NCBI GenBank assembly: GCA_946414395.1
Contig: CAMKOE010000004.1
Location: 1 to 64,000, forward strand
Direction of reading: 5' to 3'
Origin: an uncultured Porphyromonadaceae bacterium
GTDB lineage: Bacteria > Bacteroidota > Bacteroidia > Bacteroidales > Muribaculaceae
DNA: 64,000 bases
The translations under genes were made by a program, and so were the position numbers. The notes under the pieces were generated by a model. That model saw only the letters and a list, made by a program, of their open reading frames with translations. It was not told where the DNA came from and ran no database searches. This document shows positions 51,678-59,983 of this stretch, one piece after another; positions within the stretch are counted from its first letter, which is position 1; each line of letters opens with the position of its first letter.

Positions 51678-51730
51678 ACTAAACGTATTGAGGGACGCGC
51701 ATTCACGGCGCGTCCCTCAATACGTTTAGT
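51678..51730. terminator. Perfect 23-bp palindrome, probable bidirectional terminator
   Basis: A 23-base arm (51678-51700) is repeated exactly in inverted orientation (51708-51730) around a 7-base loop. It lies between convergent genes, just after the GHL10 stop. There is no T-run on either side, so it could act as a terminator stem, an mRNA-stabilising hairpin or a dispersed repetitive palindrome. Confidence 0.7.
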
Positions 51731-51752
51731 GGTGGCAACTAGCGATGTGAGA

Positions 51753-53060
51753 TCAGTTCCATGTACCTGACAACAGGAAGTCGATGAGGGTGGTTACATC
51801 CGAGACGTTCACCTGACCATCCTGGCTACAGTCGAGCGCCTGGGGGTTAACGCTGGTTTCGTTTCCGTTCAGCAGATAGTCAATCAAGGTTGTCACGTCG
51901 CTGATGTTAACGATAGAGTCGTTGTTCACATCGCCGCGGATGAATGTGGGCTCAACATAATCCTCAAATGCAACGAGGTTGAACTTCAATGCGCCGTCCA
52001 CCTTGCAAATAATGCCATAGACATTGTACTTGCCGCTTGCGGGCTGATTGTAGGCCCACAAGCAGTCGGTTAATGAAATTGTCGTGCCGTCGGGCAGCGG
52101 TAATGAGCGGATGGGGAGGAAACTCTTGCTGACATTCTCGACGACAACATAGGCATTGAGCATGCTTTCATCGACGGCTCCAGTGAGTTTCTGGGCGGCA
52201 GCCAGTGTGGCATTGGTCTCACCGCTGGCGGCGAGGCCTGCAGCATCGGTGTGCTTAACCCAACCGTCAACGCTGGTTTTGGTGGCACTCCAGCCCGGGC
52301 TCAGCACCTGGCCGTTCTCGAATGAGCCCTCAAGGACGTTGCAGATCTGGCCATAGCCGCTCTCGTCGCGCACAAACAGATAGCCATTCTTATAAGCGGT
52401 AACAACAGCGTTGCCGTTGTATGTGAACTGGACGTTGTCCTCAAGCGCGTTGGCGTCATTGATCAGGGTCACACCTGCTTGATCACTTCCCTCATTATAA
52501 CTGAAGGTGGTCTTGGGATAGAAAAGTTCGCTATAGTATTTATTCCCTCCATAGACCGATCTTGGCACATTAGTATTCACTCCATAAAAATAGCCGGTAC
52601 CTGAAACTGTACCTTCTTGAGTAACAGAAACCATGAGTGCCAGGTTTCCGCCTTCATAGGCGAAGGGCGTATCAAAGTTGACAACAATCTCGCTCTCTCC
52701 GGGGGTCATCGGCATCACACCCACCAGTGTGAGCATGTCCTCGGGAATGCGAAATGGCGTGGTCATGGAGAATTCCGATACATCGACCACTCCCAGGCGG
52801 AATGAGAGTTCACCTCCGTTCATCACATTGCCACCCTCGTTAGCGATATAAAATGTCAGCGCGGTAATGTCCTTACCAACCAGTTCGGTGAGTTGGTCGG
52901 CTGGATAAATCACTTGACCGAAATAGGGCGGATAGTTAAAGTAAGCGGCTCGGAATGGAATGTTTTCATTCCTATCAGTGCCATCGGCAACCGTCAATTC
53001 TGAGGCATGCGCAACCAGTGTCATAGCGGCCACAGCGATCAAAACTAAGAATTTTTTCAT
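51753..53060 (-). CDS. Secreted protein with C-terminal dockerin-like repeats
   Basis: This is a 435-residue exported protein of unknown function. The signal peptide covers about residues 1-19. The central region is beta-rich, with no enzyme motif that I recognise. The C-terminus carries two dockerin-like calcium repeats, GDVNNDSIVNISDVTTLIDY and a second DCSQDGQVNVSDVTTLIDF copy, at about residues 377-432. The protein ends right after them, so it lacks the type IX-like tail seen in two of the nucleases. It is monocistronic and convergent with the GHL10 gene. Confidence 0.85.
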   Translation of the reverse strand: MKKFLVLIAVAAMTLVAHASELTVADGTDRNENIPFRAAYFNYPPYFGQVIYPADQLTELVGKDITALTFYIANEGGNVMNGGELSFRLGVVDVSEFSMTTPFRIPEDMLTLVGVMPMTPGESEIVVNFDTPFAYEGGNLALMVSVTQEGTVSGTGYFYGVNTNVPRSVYGGNKYYSELFYPKTTFSYNEGSDQAGVTLINDANALEDNVQFTYNGNAVVTAYKNGYLFVRDESGYGQICNVLEGSFENGQVLSPGWSATKTSVDGWVKHTDAAGLAASGETNATLAAAQKLTGAVDESMLNAYVVVENVSKSFLPIRSLPLPDGTTISLTDCLWAYNQPASGKYNVYGIICKVDGALKFNLVAFEDYVEPTFIRGDVNNDSIVNISDVTTLIDYLLNGNETSVNPQALDCSQDGQVNVSDVTTLIDFLLSGTWN

Positions 53061-53144
53061 AATTAAGGAAATGATTTGAGTTAATATAAATAATTTGGTA
53101 GCGATAAACTATAGCATTAACATCCTCTCAATCGATGGTGCGGG

Positions 53145-53723
53145 TCAGAACAGATGGGCGATATTCTCGGTCATCATCTTCACGCTCATCGCCAGCAGGA
53201 TGATGCCGAAGAACTTGCGTGAGAACATCATGCCGCCCTCGCCTAGCCATTTCTGGATTTTTCCAGTGCTCTTGATGACAAGGAACACCCATAGCATATT
53301 GATAGCCAGCCCGATGAAAATGTTCACGTCGTCATACATCGCCTTGAGCGAGATCAACGTTGTCAGCACGCCGGCGCCCGCGATCAGCGGAAACACCATC
53401 GGCACCATCGTTGCTCCCTTGTTGGGGGTGTTGTTCTTGAAGATTTCCACGTCAAGGATCATCTCCAGCGCCATGAGGAACATCAGGAAACCGCCTGCCG
53501 TGGCAAACGAGTGGATATCGCAGTTGAAGATGCGCAGCAGCCAGTGACCGCCATAGTAGAAGCCCACCATCAGCAGGGTAGAGTAGAGGGTGGCCTTCAA
53601 GGCATCGACATGACGCCCTTTTTCCCTCAACTGCAAGATAATGGGTATCGAACCCACAATATCTATAATACTCAGCAATACCAGCGTCGCACTCAGAATC
53701 TGTGTAAAATTAACCTTTCCCAT
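53145..53723 (-). CDS. MarC family integral membrane protein
   Basis: This 192-residue inner-membrane protein has six predicted transmembrane segments and typical MarC sequence such as IIDIVGSIPIILQLREKGRH and VFPLIAGAGVLTTLISL. The MarC family was once linked to multiple antibiotic resistance, but its real function is unresolved. The length matches the family. A TACCTTTG -7 box lies just upstream at 53747-53754. It is a single-gene unit. Confidence 0.92.
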   Translation of the reverse strand: MGKVNFTQILSATLVLLSIIDIVGSIPIILQLREKGRHVDALKATLYSTLLMVGFYYGGHWLLRIFNCDIHSFATAGGFLMFLMALEMILDVEIFKNNTPNKGATMVPMVFPLIAGAGVLTTLISLKAMYDDVNIFIGLAINMLWVFLVIKSTGKIQKWLGEGGMMFSRKFFGIILLAMSVKMMTENIAHLF

Positions 53724-53746
53724 ATTGCATCATTTCTATTCTGCTG

Positions 53747-53754
53747 CAAAGGTA
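53747..53754 (-). promoter_or_regulatory. -7 element of MarC-family gene
   Basis: On the minus strand TACCTTTG is a full -7 match 23 bases before the ATG. The -33 position carries only a weak TGTG. Confidence 0.5.
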
Positions 53755-54112
53755 GTCATTATCTCGCACACGATCACATTCTTTTTAAGAAAACAGGCCT
53801 GGAATCCTTCACTTGTTGCCTTTTTTTTCCCTCAATTTTACCTTTAATCAATTCGATGACCCCAAAAAGGCTTTTCCTTTTTAATTATCAGACAATGAGT
53901 CGATTGCGATGCTAAATGGCTATCGAATGCGCCTCGTTTTTCCCGGTTTTCCCGTTTCCCCCCCGTTGTGGGGTTAATACGTGTCGCGTCCTGTGATCCG
54001 GGCCTGTGGCTCGGAAAATAATCGTCAGCGCGACTTTATCAAGAGCATTTCTCGCTTTCTTCCTTGAAAACCGGCACTTCCCTGTAATAGTTGCCAAAAA
54101 GGTCGTCATGCG
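53755..54112. other. Divergent intergenic region
   Basis: About 360 bases between the MarC-family promoter and the valS promoter. No gene is recognisable. The only notable local feature is a pyrimidine-rich tract with a run of C at about 53940-53965; no structured RNA could be assigned by eye. Confidence 0.4.
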
Positions 54113-54144
54113 TTTTGATGGTTGGCACTTTTTTAGTACCTTTG
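54113..54144 (+). promoter_or_regulatory. Promoter of valS
   Basis: TTTTG (54113-54117), a 19-base spacer and TACCTTTG (54137-54144) form a complete -33/-7 pair. The leader before the ATG is about 47 bases. Confidence 0.8.
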
Positions 54145-54197
54145 TCGTTTGAATCATTTTTTTGAACAAAAATAAAACATTATTATAACCAAAACAA

Positions 54198-56912
54198 ATG
54201 AGCGAGAAAGAGAATACACTGGCAACCAAATACGACCCTAAAGAGGTCGAGGACAAGTGGTATAAGTATTGGGAATCGCACGACCTGTTCAAGAGCGTGC
54301 CCGATGAGCGTGAGCCATATTGCATCGTCATTCCGCCCCCCAATGTGACGGGCGTCCTGCACATGGGTCACATGCTCAACAATACCATCCAGGACATCCT
54401 CATCCGCCGCGCGCGCATGGAGGGCAAGAACGCCCTGTGGGTGCCTGGCACCGACCATGCGTCGATTGCCACCGAGGCCAAGGTCGTTAAGCGCCTGGCC
54501 GAGCAGGGCATACGCAAGCGTGACCTCACCCGTGACGAGTTCCTCAAGCATGCCTGGGACTGGACCCACGAGCACGGCGGCATCATCCTGCAGCAGTTGC
54601 GCAAGTTGGGCGCCTCATGTGACTGGAGCCGCACGGCCTTCACGATGGACGAGACCCGCAGCAAGAGCGTGATGAAGGTCTTTGTCGATCTCTATGACAA
54701 GGGCTATATCTACCGCGGATTGCGCATGGTCAACTGGGACCCCAAGGCCCAGACCGCATTGAGCAACGAGGAGGTCATCTATCGCGAGGAGAAGAGTCAC
54801 CTCTATCACTTGAAATACTACGTCGATGGTCTGCAGACCCTCGAGAACGAGGAGCAACTGCGCGCCCAGGGCAACATCATCCACAAGGACGAGAAGGGCT
54901 ACTATGCTGTCGTTGCCACCACGCGCCCCGAGACCATCATGGGCGATACCGCCATGTGTATCAACCCCAAGGATCCAAAGAACCAGTGGCTCAAGGGCCG
55001 CAAGGTGATTGTGCCCCTCGTTGGCCGCGTGATCAACGTCATTGAGGACCGCTATGTGGAAATCGAGTTCGGAACCGGTTGCTTGAAGGTAACCCCCGCC
55101 CATGACACCAACGACTATATGCTGGGCAAGACCCACAACCTGGAAACCATCGACATCTTCAATGCCGATGCCACCATCAGCGAGCAGTCGCCGCTTTACG
55201 TCGGCATGGACCGCATGGATTGCCGCAAGCAGATTGTCATCGACCTGCAGGCTGCCGGACTCGTCGAGAAGATTGAGGACTATGACAACAAGGTGGGTTA
55301 CAGCGAGCGCAACAGCGACACGGCCGTCGAGCCGCGCCTGTGCATGCAGTGGTTCTTGAAGATGCAGCACTTTGCCGACATCGCCTTGCCTCCCGTCATG
55401 GAGGACCGCCTCAAGTTCTATCCGCCCAAGTACAAGAATACCTACAAGGCTTGGCTTGAAGGCATCCAGGACTGGTGCATCTCGCGCCAGTTGTGGTGGG
55501 GACACCGCATTCCCGCCTACTTCCTGCCCACCGATGATCCCGAAAAGGAAGTCTATGTCGTTGCCCTTGACGAGGAAGAAGCCCTCGAGAAGGCCCGCAA
55601 GATTCCCGGATACGAGAACATCGAACCTAGCCAGTTGCGCCGCGACGAGGATGCACTCGACACGTGGTTCAGTTCATGGCTGTGGCCCATCTCACTGTTT
55701 GACGGCATCAACAATCCCGGCAATGAGGACATCAAGTACTACTATCCCACCAGCGACCTGGTGACTGGCCCGGATATCATTTTCTTCTGGGTAGCGCGAA
55801 TGATCATGGCAGGATATGAGTATGTGGGTGACATGCCTTTCAGGAACGTCTATTTCACGGGTATTGTGCGCGACAAGTTGGGCCGCAAGATGTCCAAGTC
55901 GCTCGGCAACTCCCCCGATCCTCTTGAGTTGATCGAGCGCTTCGGTGCCGATGGCGTGCGCATGGGTCTGATGCTCGCCGCGCCGGCAGGCAACGACATC
56001 CCTTATGATGACGCGCTGTGTGAGCAGGGCCGCAACTTCAATAACAAGATCTGGAACGCCTTCCGTCTTGTCAAGGGTTGGGAAGTGGCCGACGTCGAGC
56101 AGCCCGAGGCCAGCCGCCAGGCTGTCCTGTGGTTCCGCCATCAACTTGACGACGCCCTGGCGACAGTCAAGGATCACTTCGCCAAGTTCCGCCTGAGCGA
56201 TGCCATGATGGTGCTCTACCGTCTCTTCTGGGAAGAGTTCTCGGCATGGTATCTCGAGTCGGTGAAGCCCGCCTACGGCCAGCCCATGGACCGCGCCACG
56301 ATGCAGGCAACGCTCGAGTTCTTTGACACGTTGCTGCGCCTGTTGCATCCGTTCATGCCGTTCATCACCGAGGAGTTGTGGCAGCATCTCGACGAGCGCA
56401 AGGATGGTGAGAGCATCATGTATGCCCTTATCCCCGAGCCAGGACAGGCTGATGCAGCCTTGCTCAAGGCCATGGCCGATGTCAAGGAAATCGTCGGTGG
56501 CGTGCGCAACGTCCGCAAGCAGAAGAACCTGCCCAACAAGGAGCAGTTGACACTGCAGGCTGTCGGTGGCTTGAACAACCCGTTTGAGGCCATTATCATC
56601 AAACTGGCCGGACTCGAGAAGATTGAAACCGTGACCGAGAAGGATGCGACGGCTGCCGCCTTCATGGTGGGTACTGCCGAGTTTGCGGTTCCTCTGGCCG
56701 GAAGCATTGATGTCGAGGAAGAAATCAAGAAACTTGAGGCCGACCTTGAATACACCCGCGGCTTCCTGGCCAGCGTGGACAAGAAGTTGAGCAACGAGCG
56801 TTTTGTGGCCAATGCACCAGAGGCCGTCGTTGCCAACGAGCGCAAGAAGAAAGCCGACGCCGAGAGCAAGATCGCGACCATGGAGCAAGCCCTCCAGCAA
56901 TTGAAAAAGTAA
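54198..56912 (+). CDS. valS: Valyl-tRNA synthetase
   Basis: ValS charges tRNA-Val. This 904-residue class I synthetase shows the HIGH motif as HMGHM in [15 protein letters not shown], the editing domain with [15 protein letters not shown], the KMSKS loop in [15 protein letters not shown], and the C-terminal coiled-coil arm (about residues 840-904) typical of ValS. The length is normal for Bacteroidetes ValS. It has a strong promoter and a hairpin terminator before rpiB. Confidence 0.98.
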   Translation: MSEKENTLATKYDPKEVEDKWYKYWESHDLFKSVPDEREPYCIVIPPPNVTGVLHMGHMLNNTIQDILIRRARMEGKNALWVPGTDHASIATEAKVVKRLAEQGIRKRDLTRDEFLKHAWDWTHEHGGIILQQLRKLGASCDWSRTAFTMDETRSKSVMKVFVDLYDKGYIYRGLRMVNWDPKAQTALSNEEVIYREEKSHLYHLKYYVDGLQTLENEEQLRAQGNIIHKDEKGYYAVVATTRPETIMGDTAMCINPKDPKNQWLKGRKVIVPLVGRVINVIEDRYVEIEFGTGCLKVTPAHDTNDYMLGKTHNLETIDIFNADATISEQSPLYVGMDRMDCRKQIVIDLQAAGLVEKIEDYDNKVGYSERNSDTAVEPRLCMQWFLKMQHFADIALPPVMEDRLKFYPPKYKNTYKAWLEGIQDWCISRQLWWGHRIPAYFLPTDDPEKEVYVVALDEEEALEKARKIPGYENIEPSQLRRDEDALDTWFSSWLWPISLFDGINNPGNEDIKYYYPTSDLVTGPDIIFFWVARMIMAGYEYVGDMPFRNVYFTGIVRDKLGRKMSKSLGNSPDPLELIERFGADGVRMGLMLAAPAGNDIPYDDALCEQGRNFNNKIWNAFRLVKGWEVADVEQPEASRQAVLWFRHQLDDALATVKDHFAKFRLSDAMMVLYRLFWEEFSAWYLESVKPAYGQPMDRATMQATLEFFDTLLRLLHPFMPFITEELWQHLDERKDGESIMYALIPEPGQADAALLKAMADVKEIVGGVRNVRKQKNLPNKEQLTLQAVGGLNNPFEAIIIKLAGLEKIETVTEKDATAAAFMVGTAEFAVPLAGSIDVEEEIKKLEADLEYTRGFLASVDKKLSNERFVANAPEAVVANERKKKADAESKIATMEQALQQLKK

Positions 56913-56929
56913 AAAAAACGTCAACCTGT

Positions 56930-56958
56930 GCCGTGGCTCATGCCACGGCCATTTTTTT
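56930..56958 (+). terminator. Rho-independent terminator of valS
   Basis: GCCGTGGC (56930-56937) pairs exactly with GCCACGGC (56942-56949) around a TCAT loop, followed by CATTTTTTT. It lies between valS and rpiB. Confidence 0.9.
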
Positions 56959-56969
56959 AAATTAAATAT

Positions 56970-57428
56970 ATGAAGAACTCCATCCTGAAACCCGGCTTGC
57001 CCGTCGCGCTGTGCAGCGACCATGCCGGTTATCCTGTCAAGGAAGCCGTTAAGCAATGGCTCGAGGGGCAGGGTATTGCCTGCAAGGACTTCGGCACCTA
57101 CAGTGAGGACAGTTGTGATTATCCCGATTTTGCCCATCCTTGTGCCGCGGCCGTCGAACAGGGCGAATGCTATCCCGGCATTGCCGTGTGTGGCAGTGGC
57201 GAGGGCATCAACATCACCCTCAACAAGCATCAAGGCATCCGTTCTGCCCTGTGCTGGCGCCTTGCCGTTGCCTGTCTGGCCCGTCAGCATAACGATGCCA
57301 ATGTCATCGCCATGCCTGGCCGCTTTGTCACCAACGAGGAAGCCATCGCCATGGTCGAGGCCTTCCTGACGACCCCCTACGAGGGTGGCCGCCACCAGCG
57401 ACGCATCGACAAGATTCCTGTCAGATAG
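56970..57428 (+). CDS. rpiB: Ribose-5-phosphate isomerase B
   Basis: RpiB interconverts ribose-5-phosphate and ribulose-5-phosphate in the pentose phosphate pathway. The protein has 152 residues, normal for the RpiB/LacA/LacB family. LCSDHAGYPVKEAV, GTYSEDSCDYPDFA, VCGSGEGINI (catalytic Cys) and ARQHNDANVIAMPGR are the conserved blocks. The Cys motif reads CGSGEG where CGTGIG is usual, a mild variation. It follows valS after a terminator, so it may have its own promoter or depend on read-through. Confidence 0.95.
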   Translation: MKNSILKPGLPVALCSDHAGYPVKEAVKQWLEGQGIACKDFGTYSEDSCDYPDFAHPCAAAVEQGECYPGIAVCGSGEGINITLNKHQGIRSALCWRLAVACLARQHNDANVIAMPGRFVTNEEAIAMVEAFLTTPYEGGRHQRRIDKIPVR

Positions 57429-57453
57429 TGAATTGACATATTTAAAGCAAAAC

Positions 57454-57487
57454 GGAGGGTGCATCGGGAATAATCGACGCACCCTCC
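57454..57487. terminator. Bidirectional terminator between rpiB and nuclease gene
   Basis: GGAGGGTGC and GCACCCTCC with an extended TCG/CGA (one mismatch) form a 13-bp stem around an 8-base loop. T-rich sequence follows on both strands. It separates two convergent genes. Confidence 0.82.
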
Positions 57488-57507
57488 ATTTGTGTTTGTG
57501 TTGCTGC

Positions 57508-59841
57508 TTACTTCACCACGACCTTGCGGGAGCGGGTGTCGCTGGTAACCATATAGGTGCCTGCAGGCAGTTCCACATCGACTGTGGCATTCACTGTTGC
57601 CACAACATTAGCATCCAGGTCATAGATCTCCAGCATCTCGCTGGCGGGATTCTCGATGAGGATGCCTCCCGTGGAGGGCAATGCGTTCCACATGGCAGCG
57701 CTGTTACCCAGCAGGTGGTCAATCAATGTCGTGACATCGCTGATGTTGATGATGCCATCACTGGCCATGTCTGCAGCCTGGAAATTGAACGGATACACTT
57801 CATTGCCCAGCAGATAGTCGATCAAGGTCGTCACATCGCTGATATTGACGATTCCGTCCATATTCACATCGCCAGCGAGTACGGTCGGAGCGGTTACCTC
57901 GCCTTCAACGTTGGCATAGGCGGTTACACTGCCTGCTGTGGCTGTGATCACCCCGTCACACTCGCCAATCGTCGCTGTGCTCTTCATGCGAACATAGAAA
58001 GTTTCACCGCTGGCGTCAAGCGTGAGGGAATTGCTCCAGGAACGCTGGTTGAGGCTCAACTCGAAGTTGCCGCTCACGCTCACGGTGACGGCATCTTCAT
58101 TATCCTCGGTCAGGACGGTGACTTCGCTGATGCTGGACGATTCGTCCTGCACGGCTGTCATGGCCTGGACCGAACCGCCAAAGTAGATCTTGGGATCCTT
58201 CACTTCCTGCAATGGGGCATAGATGGCGATATCGTCGATGTTGAGGCGCTGTCCGGCGGTCTGCTGGAACTTGAAGCGGATGTCGCCGCGCTCGTCGAGC
58301 CCGATGGTGTATTGCACCAGTTCATGGGTGAGGTTCAACTCCTCGAGGAGGGTCCAGGTGCTGCCGCTATTGGTGCTGTAGAGCACCTGCAGGGTGGCAT
58401 CGGCCTCTGTCGTGCCATAGGTCGCGGCATAGAATGAGAGCCCCGATGTGCCGGCCACGTCCTCGTTCATGGCGATGTAGGAGTTGTTGTTTTTGCCAAA
58501 TCGGCAACCGATCTCGTCGCGCCAGTGGTCATAGGTCTGCGCAAAAATGCCTGCATTGGAGAAATACCACTTGTAGGCGGCTCCTTGCACCTCGCGGGTC
58601 CAGTAGCCACCCGTTTCGGTGTTCTCCCACGTCTCGATGCTGTATTCGCCGGTCGGGGTGACGGGGTCTTCGGGAGTGTCGGGTTGGGTCTTGCTGGCAG
58701 TGAGGGCGACGGTGCGGGTCACGTCGCTGTTGGTCAGGGTCAGGGTGCCTGTGGCGCTCTCGGCCGTGCCGCTATAGGTCACGGTGACCGTTGTGCCGTC
58801 GTTGATTGCATTGGCACTCAGGGTGCTCGGCGTCACGGTGAAACCTTGTCCACTGACGCTAACGGCCAGCGGGCTAGTGAAATTAGTGCCCTTGACGGTC
58901 ACATTCTTGCTCACACTGGTGGCGTCAACGGCGATGGTGCCCACATTGATGCTTGTGTTGCTTGAGGGCTGGGAGAGGACAGGGGTAACCACTACGCTGC
59001 CGTCACCGGTCCACTTCTGGCCGGTCTTGTTGCCCCAGATGTGCTCGGCCAGTTCGGGGTGGTCGATGTAAGGGTTGCGGTTGCCTTGCCACGCGTGAGC
59101 ATAGTTGTTGCGCTTGGTCTCTTTCTCGCTCACGGGATCCAGTCGGTGCCACTCCAGCAGCAGGTTGATGGCATAGGTCGTGAACACGGGATAACTGTTG
59201 CCCGCAAAGAAGGCGCTGCCGCCCGCCTGCGTCCAGTTGCTGATGATGTTGTTATAGCATGTGGCCATGTAGAAGTAGGCGCGCGCAAAGTCGCCCTTGT
59301 ACTCATCGTCGGGCTCAAACACGCGGCCCGTGTAGCCCGAGCGTGTGCTGTAGCCCATGCGGCCCTTGGCGATATAGTTGCCGTTGGTCAGTCGCGTGCC
59401 GCCCTCGCACACGCCGTAGGGGTAGTTTGACCGCTGATTGTTGACGTAGCCGTCGGTGGGCACGATATTGAAGATGTCGCTGTACTGGTCCTGCTTGCCG
59501 CCGCCCCACCAACTCTTGGGCACCGAGTGCTCGCGGTTGATGCAGTCGCCGATGGCGCTATAGCTGCCGCACTTGTTACTGTAGGTGTACTTGTCATAGG
59601 TGCTGTACATGTCGATGTAGTAGCCCCGGGAGTCGGTGTCGGTGTCGGCATAGGCGCTCCACAGGTTATCATAGCCGATGTCGGTGTGGCTGGTGATGAT
59701 GTTGTACAGGGCCGTAAGCAAGGCCTGGTCGCTCTTGTTCAGGGCGATGGCATAGTAGTCGCTGGGACATGGTTTGGGATCTTTGGCCCCCATTGTCAAG
59801 GCCGCCGACAGGATGGTGAGAGTTAATAAGATTCTTTTCAT
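57508..59841 (-). CDS. Secreted endonuclease I family nuclease with dockerin-like and type IX-like C-terminal domains
   Basis: This 777-residue exported protein is a paralogue of the nuclease at 6927-9245. A signal peptide covers about residues 1-19. The endonuclease I domain has NREHSVPKSWWGG with the catalytic His, then DIFNIVPTDGYVNNQRSNYP. Ig-like and jelly-roll-like beta domains follow. Dockerin-like repeats (GDVNMDGIVNISDVT and DMASDGIINISDVT) occupy about residues 657-715. The final ELPAGTYMVTSDTRSRKVVVK is nearly the same as in the first nuclease and looks like a type IX sorting tail. It probably digests extracellular nucleic acid. Confidence 0.9.
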   Translation of the reverse strand: MKRILLTLTILSAALTMGAKDPKPCPSDYYAIALNKSDQALLTALYNIITSHTDIGYDNLWSAYADTDTDSRGYYIDMYSTYDKYTYSNKCGSYSAIGDCINREHSVPKSWWGGGKQDQYSDIFNIVPTDGYVNNQRSNYPYGVCEGGTRLTNGNYIAKGRMGYSTRSGYTGRVFEPDDEYKGDFARAYFYMATCYNNIISNWTQAGGSAFFAGNSYPVFTTYAINLLLEWHRLDPVSEKETKRNNYAHAWQGNRNPYIDHPELAEHIWGNKTGQKWTGDGSVVVTPVLSQPSSNTSINVGTIAVDATSVSKNVTVKGTNFTSPLAVSVSGQGFTVTPSTLSANAINDGTTVTVTYSGTAESATGTLTLTNSDVTRTVALTASKTQPDTPEDPVTPTGEYSIETWENTETGGYWTREVQGAAYKWYFSNAGIFAQTYDHWRDEIGCRFGKNNNSYIAMNEDVAGTSGLSFYAATYGTTEADATLQVLYSTNSGSTWTLLEELNLTHELVQYTIGLDERGDIRFKFQQTAGQRLNIDDIAIYAPLQEVKDPKIYFGGSVQAMTAVQDESSSISEVTVLTEDNEDAVTVSVSGNFELSLNQRSWSNSLTLDASGETFYVRMKSTATIGECDGVITATAGSVTAYANVEGEVTAPTVLAGDVNMDGIVNISDVTTLIDYLLGNEVYPFNFQAADMASDGIINISDVTTLIDHLLGNSAAMWNALPSTGGILIENPASEMLEIYDLDANVVATVNATVDVELPAGTYMVTSDTRSRKVVVK

Positions 59842-59894
59842 TTTGTTGATTGTTGATTAATATATGATTAAGTTTTTGCCTTCCATTAAAACCA

Positions 59895-59947
59895 TTAGCA
59901 GCCTTATCGGGCCACTGTGGTGTGCAGTGGCCCGGACGGGCTGCTAA
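59895..59947 (-). terminator. Large hairpin downstream of third nuclease gene
   Basis: An outer stem (TTAGCAGCC with GGGCTGCTAA) and an inner perfect 10-bp stem (CGGGCCACTG with its complement) form one long imperfect hairpin just past the stop at 59984. The minus strand is T-rich after it, as for a terminator. Confidence 0.75.
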
Positions 59948-59983
59948 AAAGTTCATATTATGGGCTTCTGTGGATACTTCGGC

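Noticed and set aside
51678-51730. Insertion sequence end or attachment site
   Set aside because: The palindrome has no adjacent transposase or integrase gene and no matching second copy was seen in the window.
55692-57482. Long open frame (596 codons) on the minus strand opposite valS and rpiB
   Set aside because: It overlaps two clearly identified genes for its whole length, has no recognisable domain, and is a by-product of GC-biased codon positions. Similar shadows oppose aroC (613-1503) and the C1B peptidase (3286-4095).
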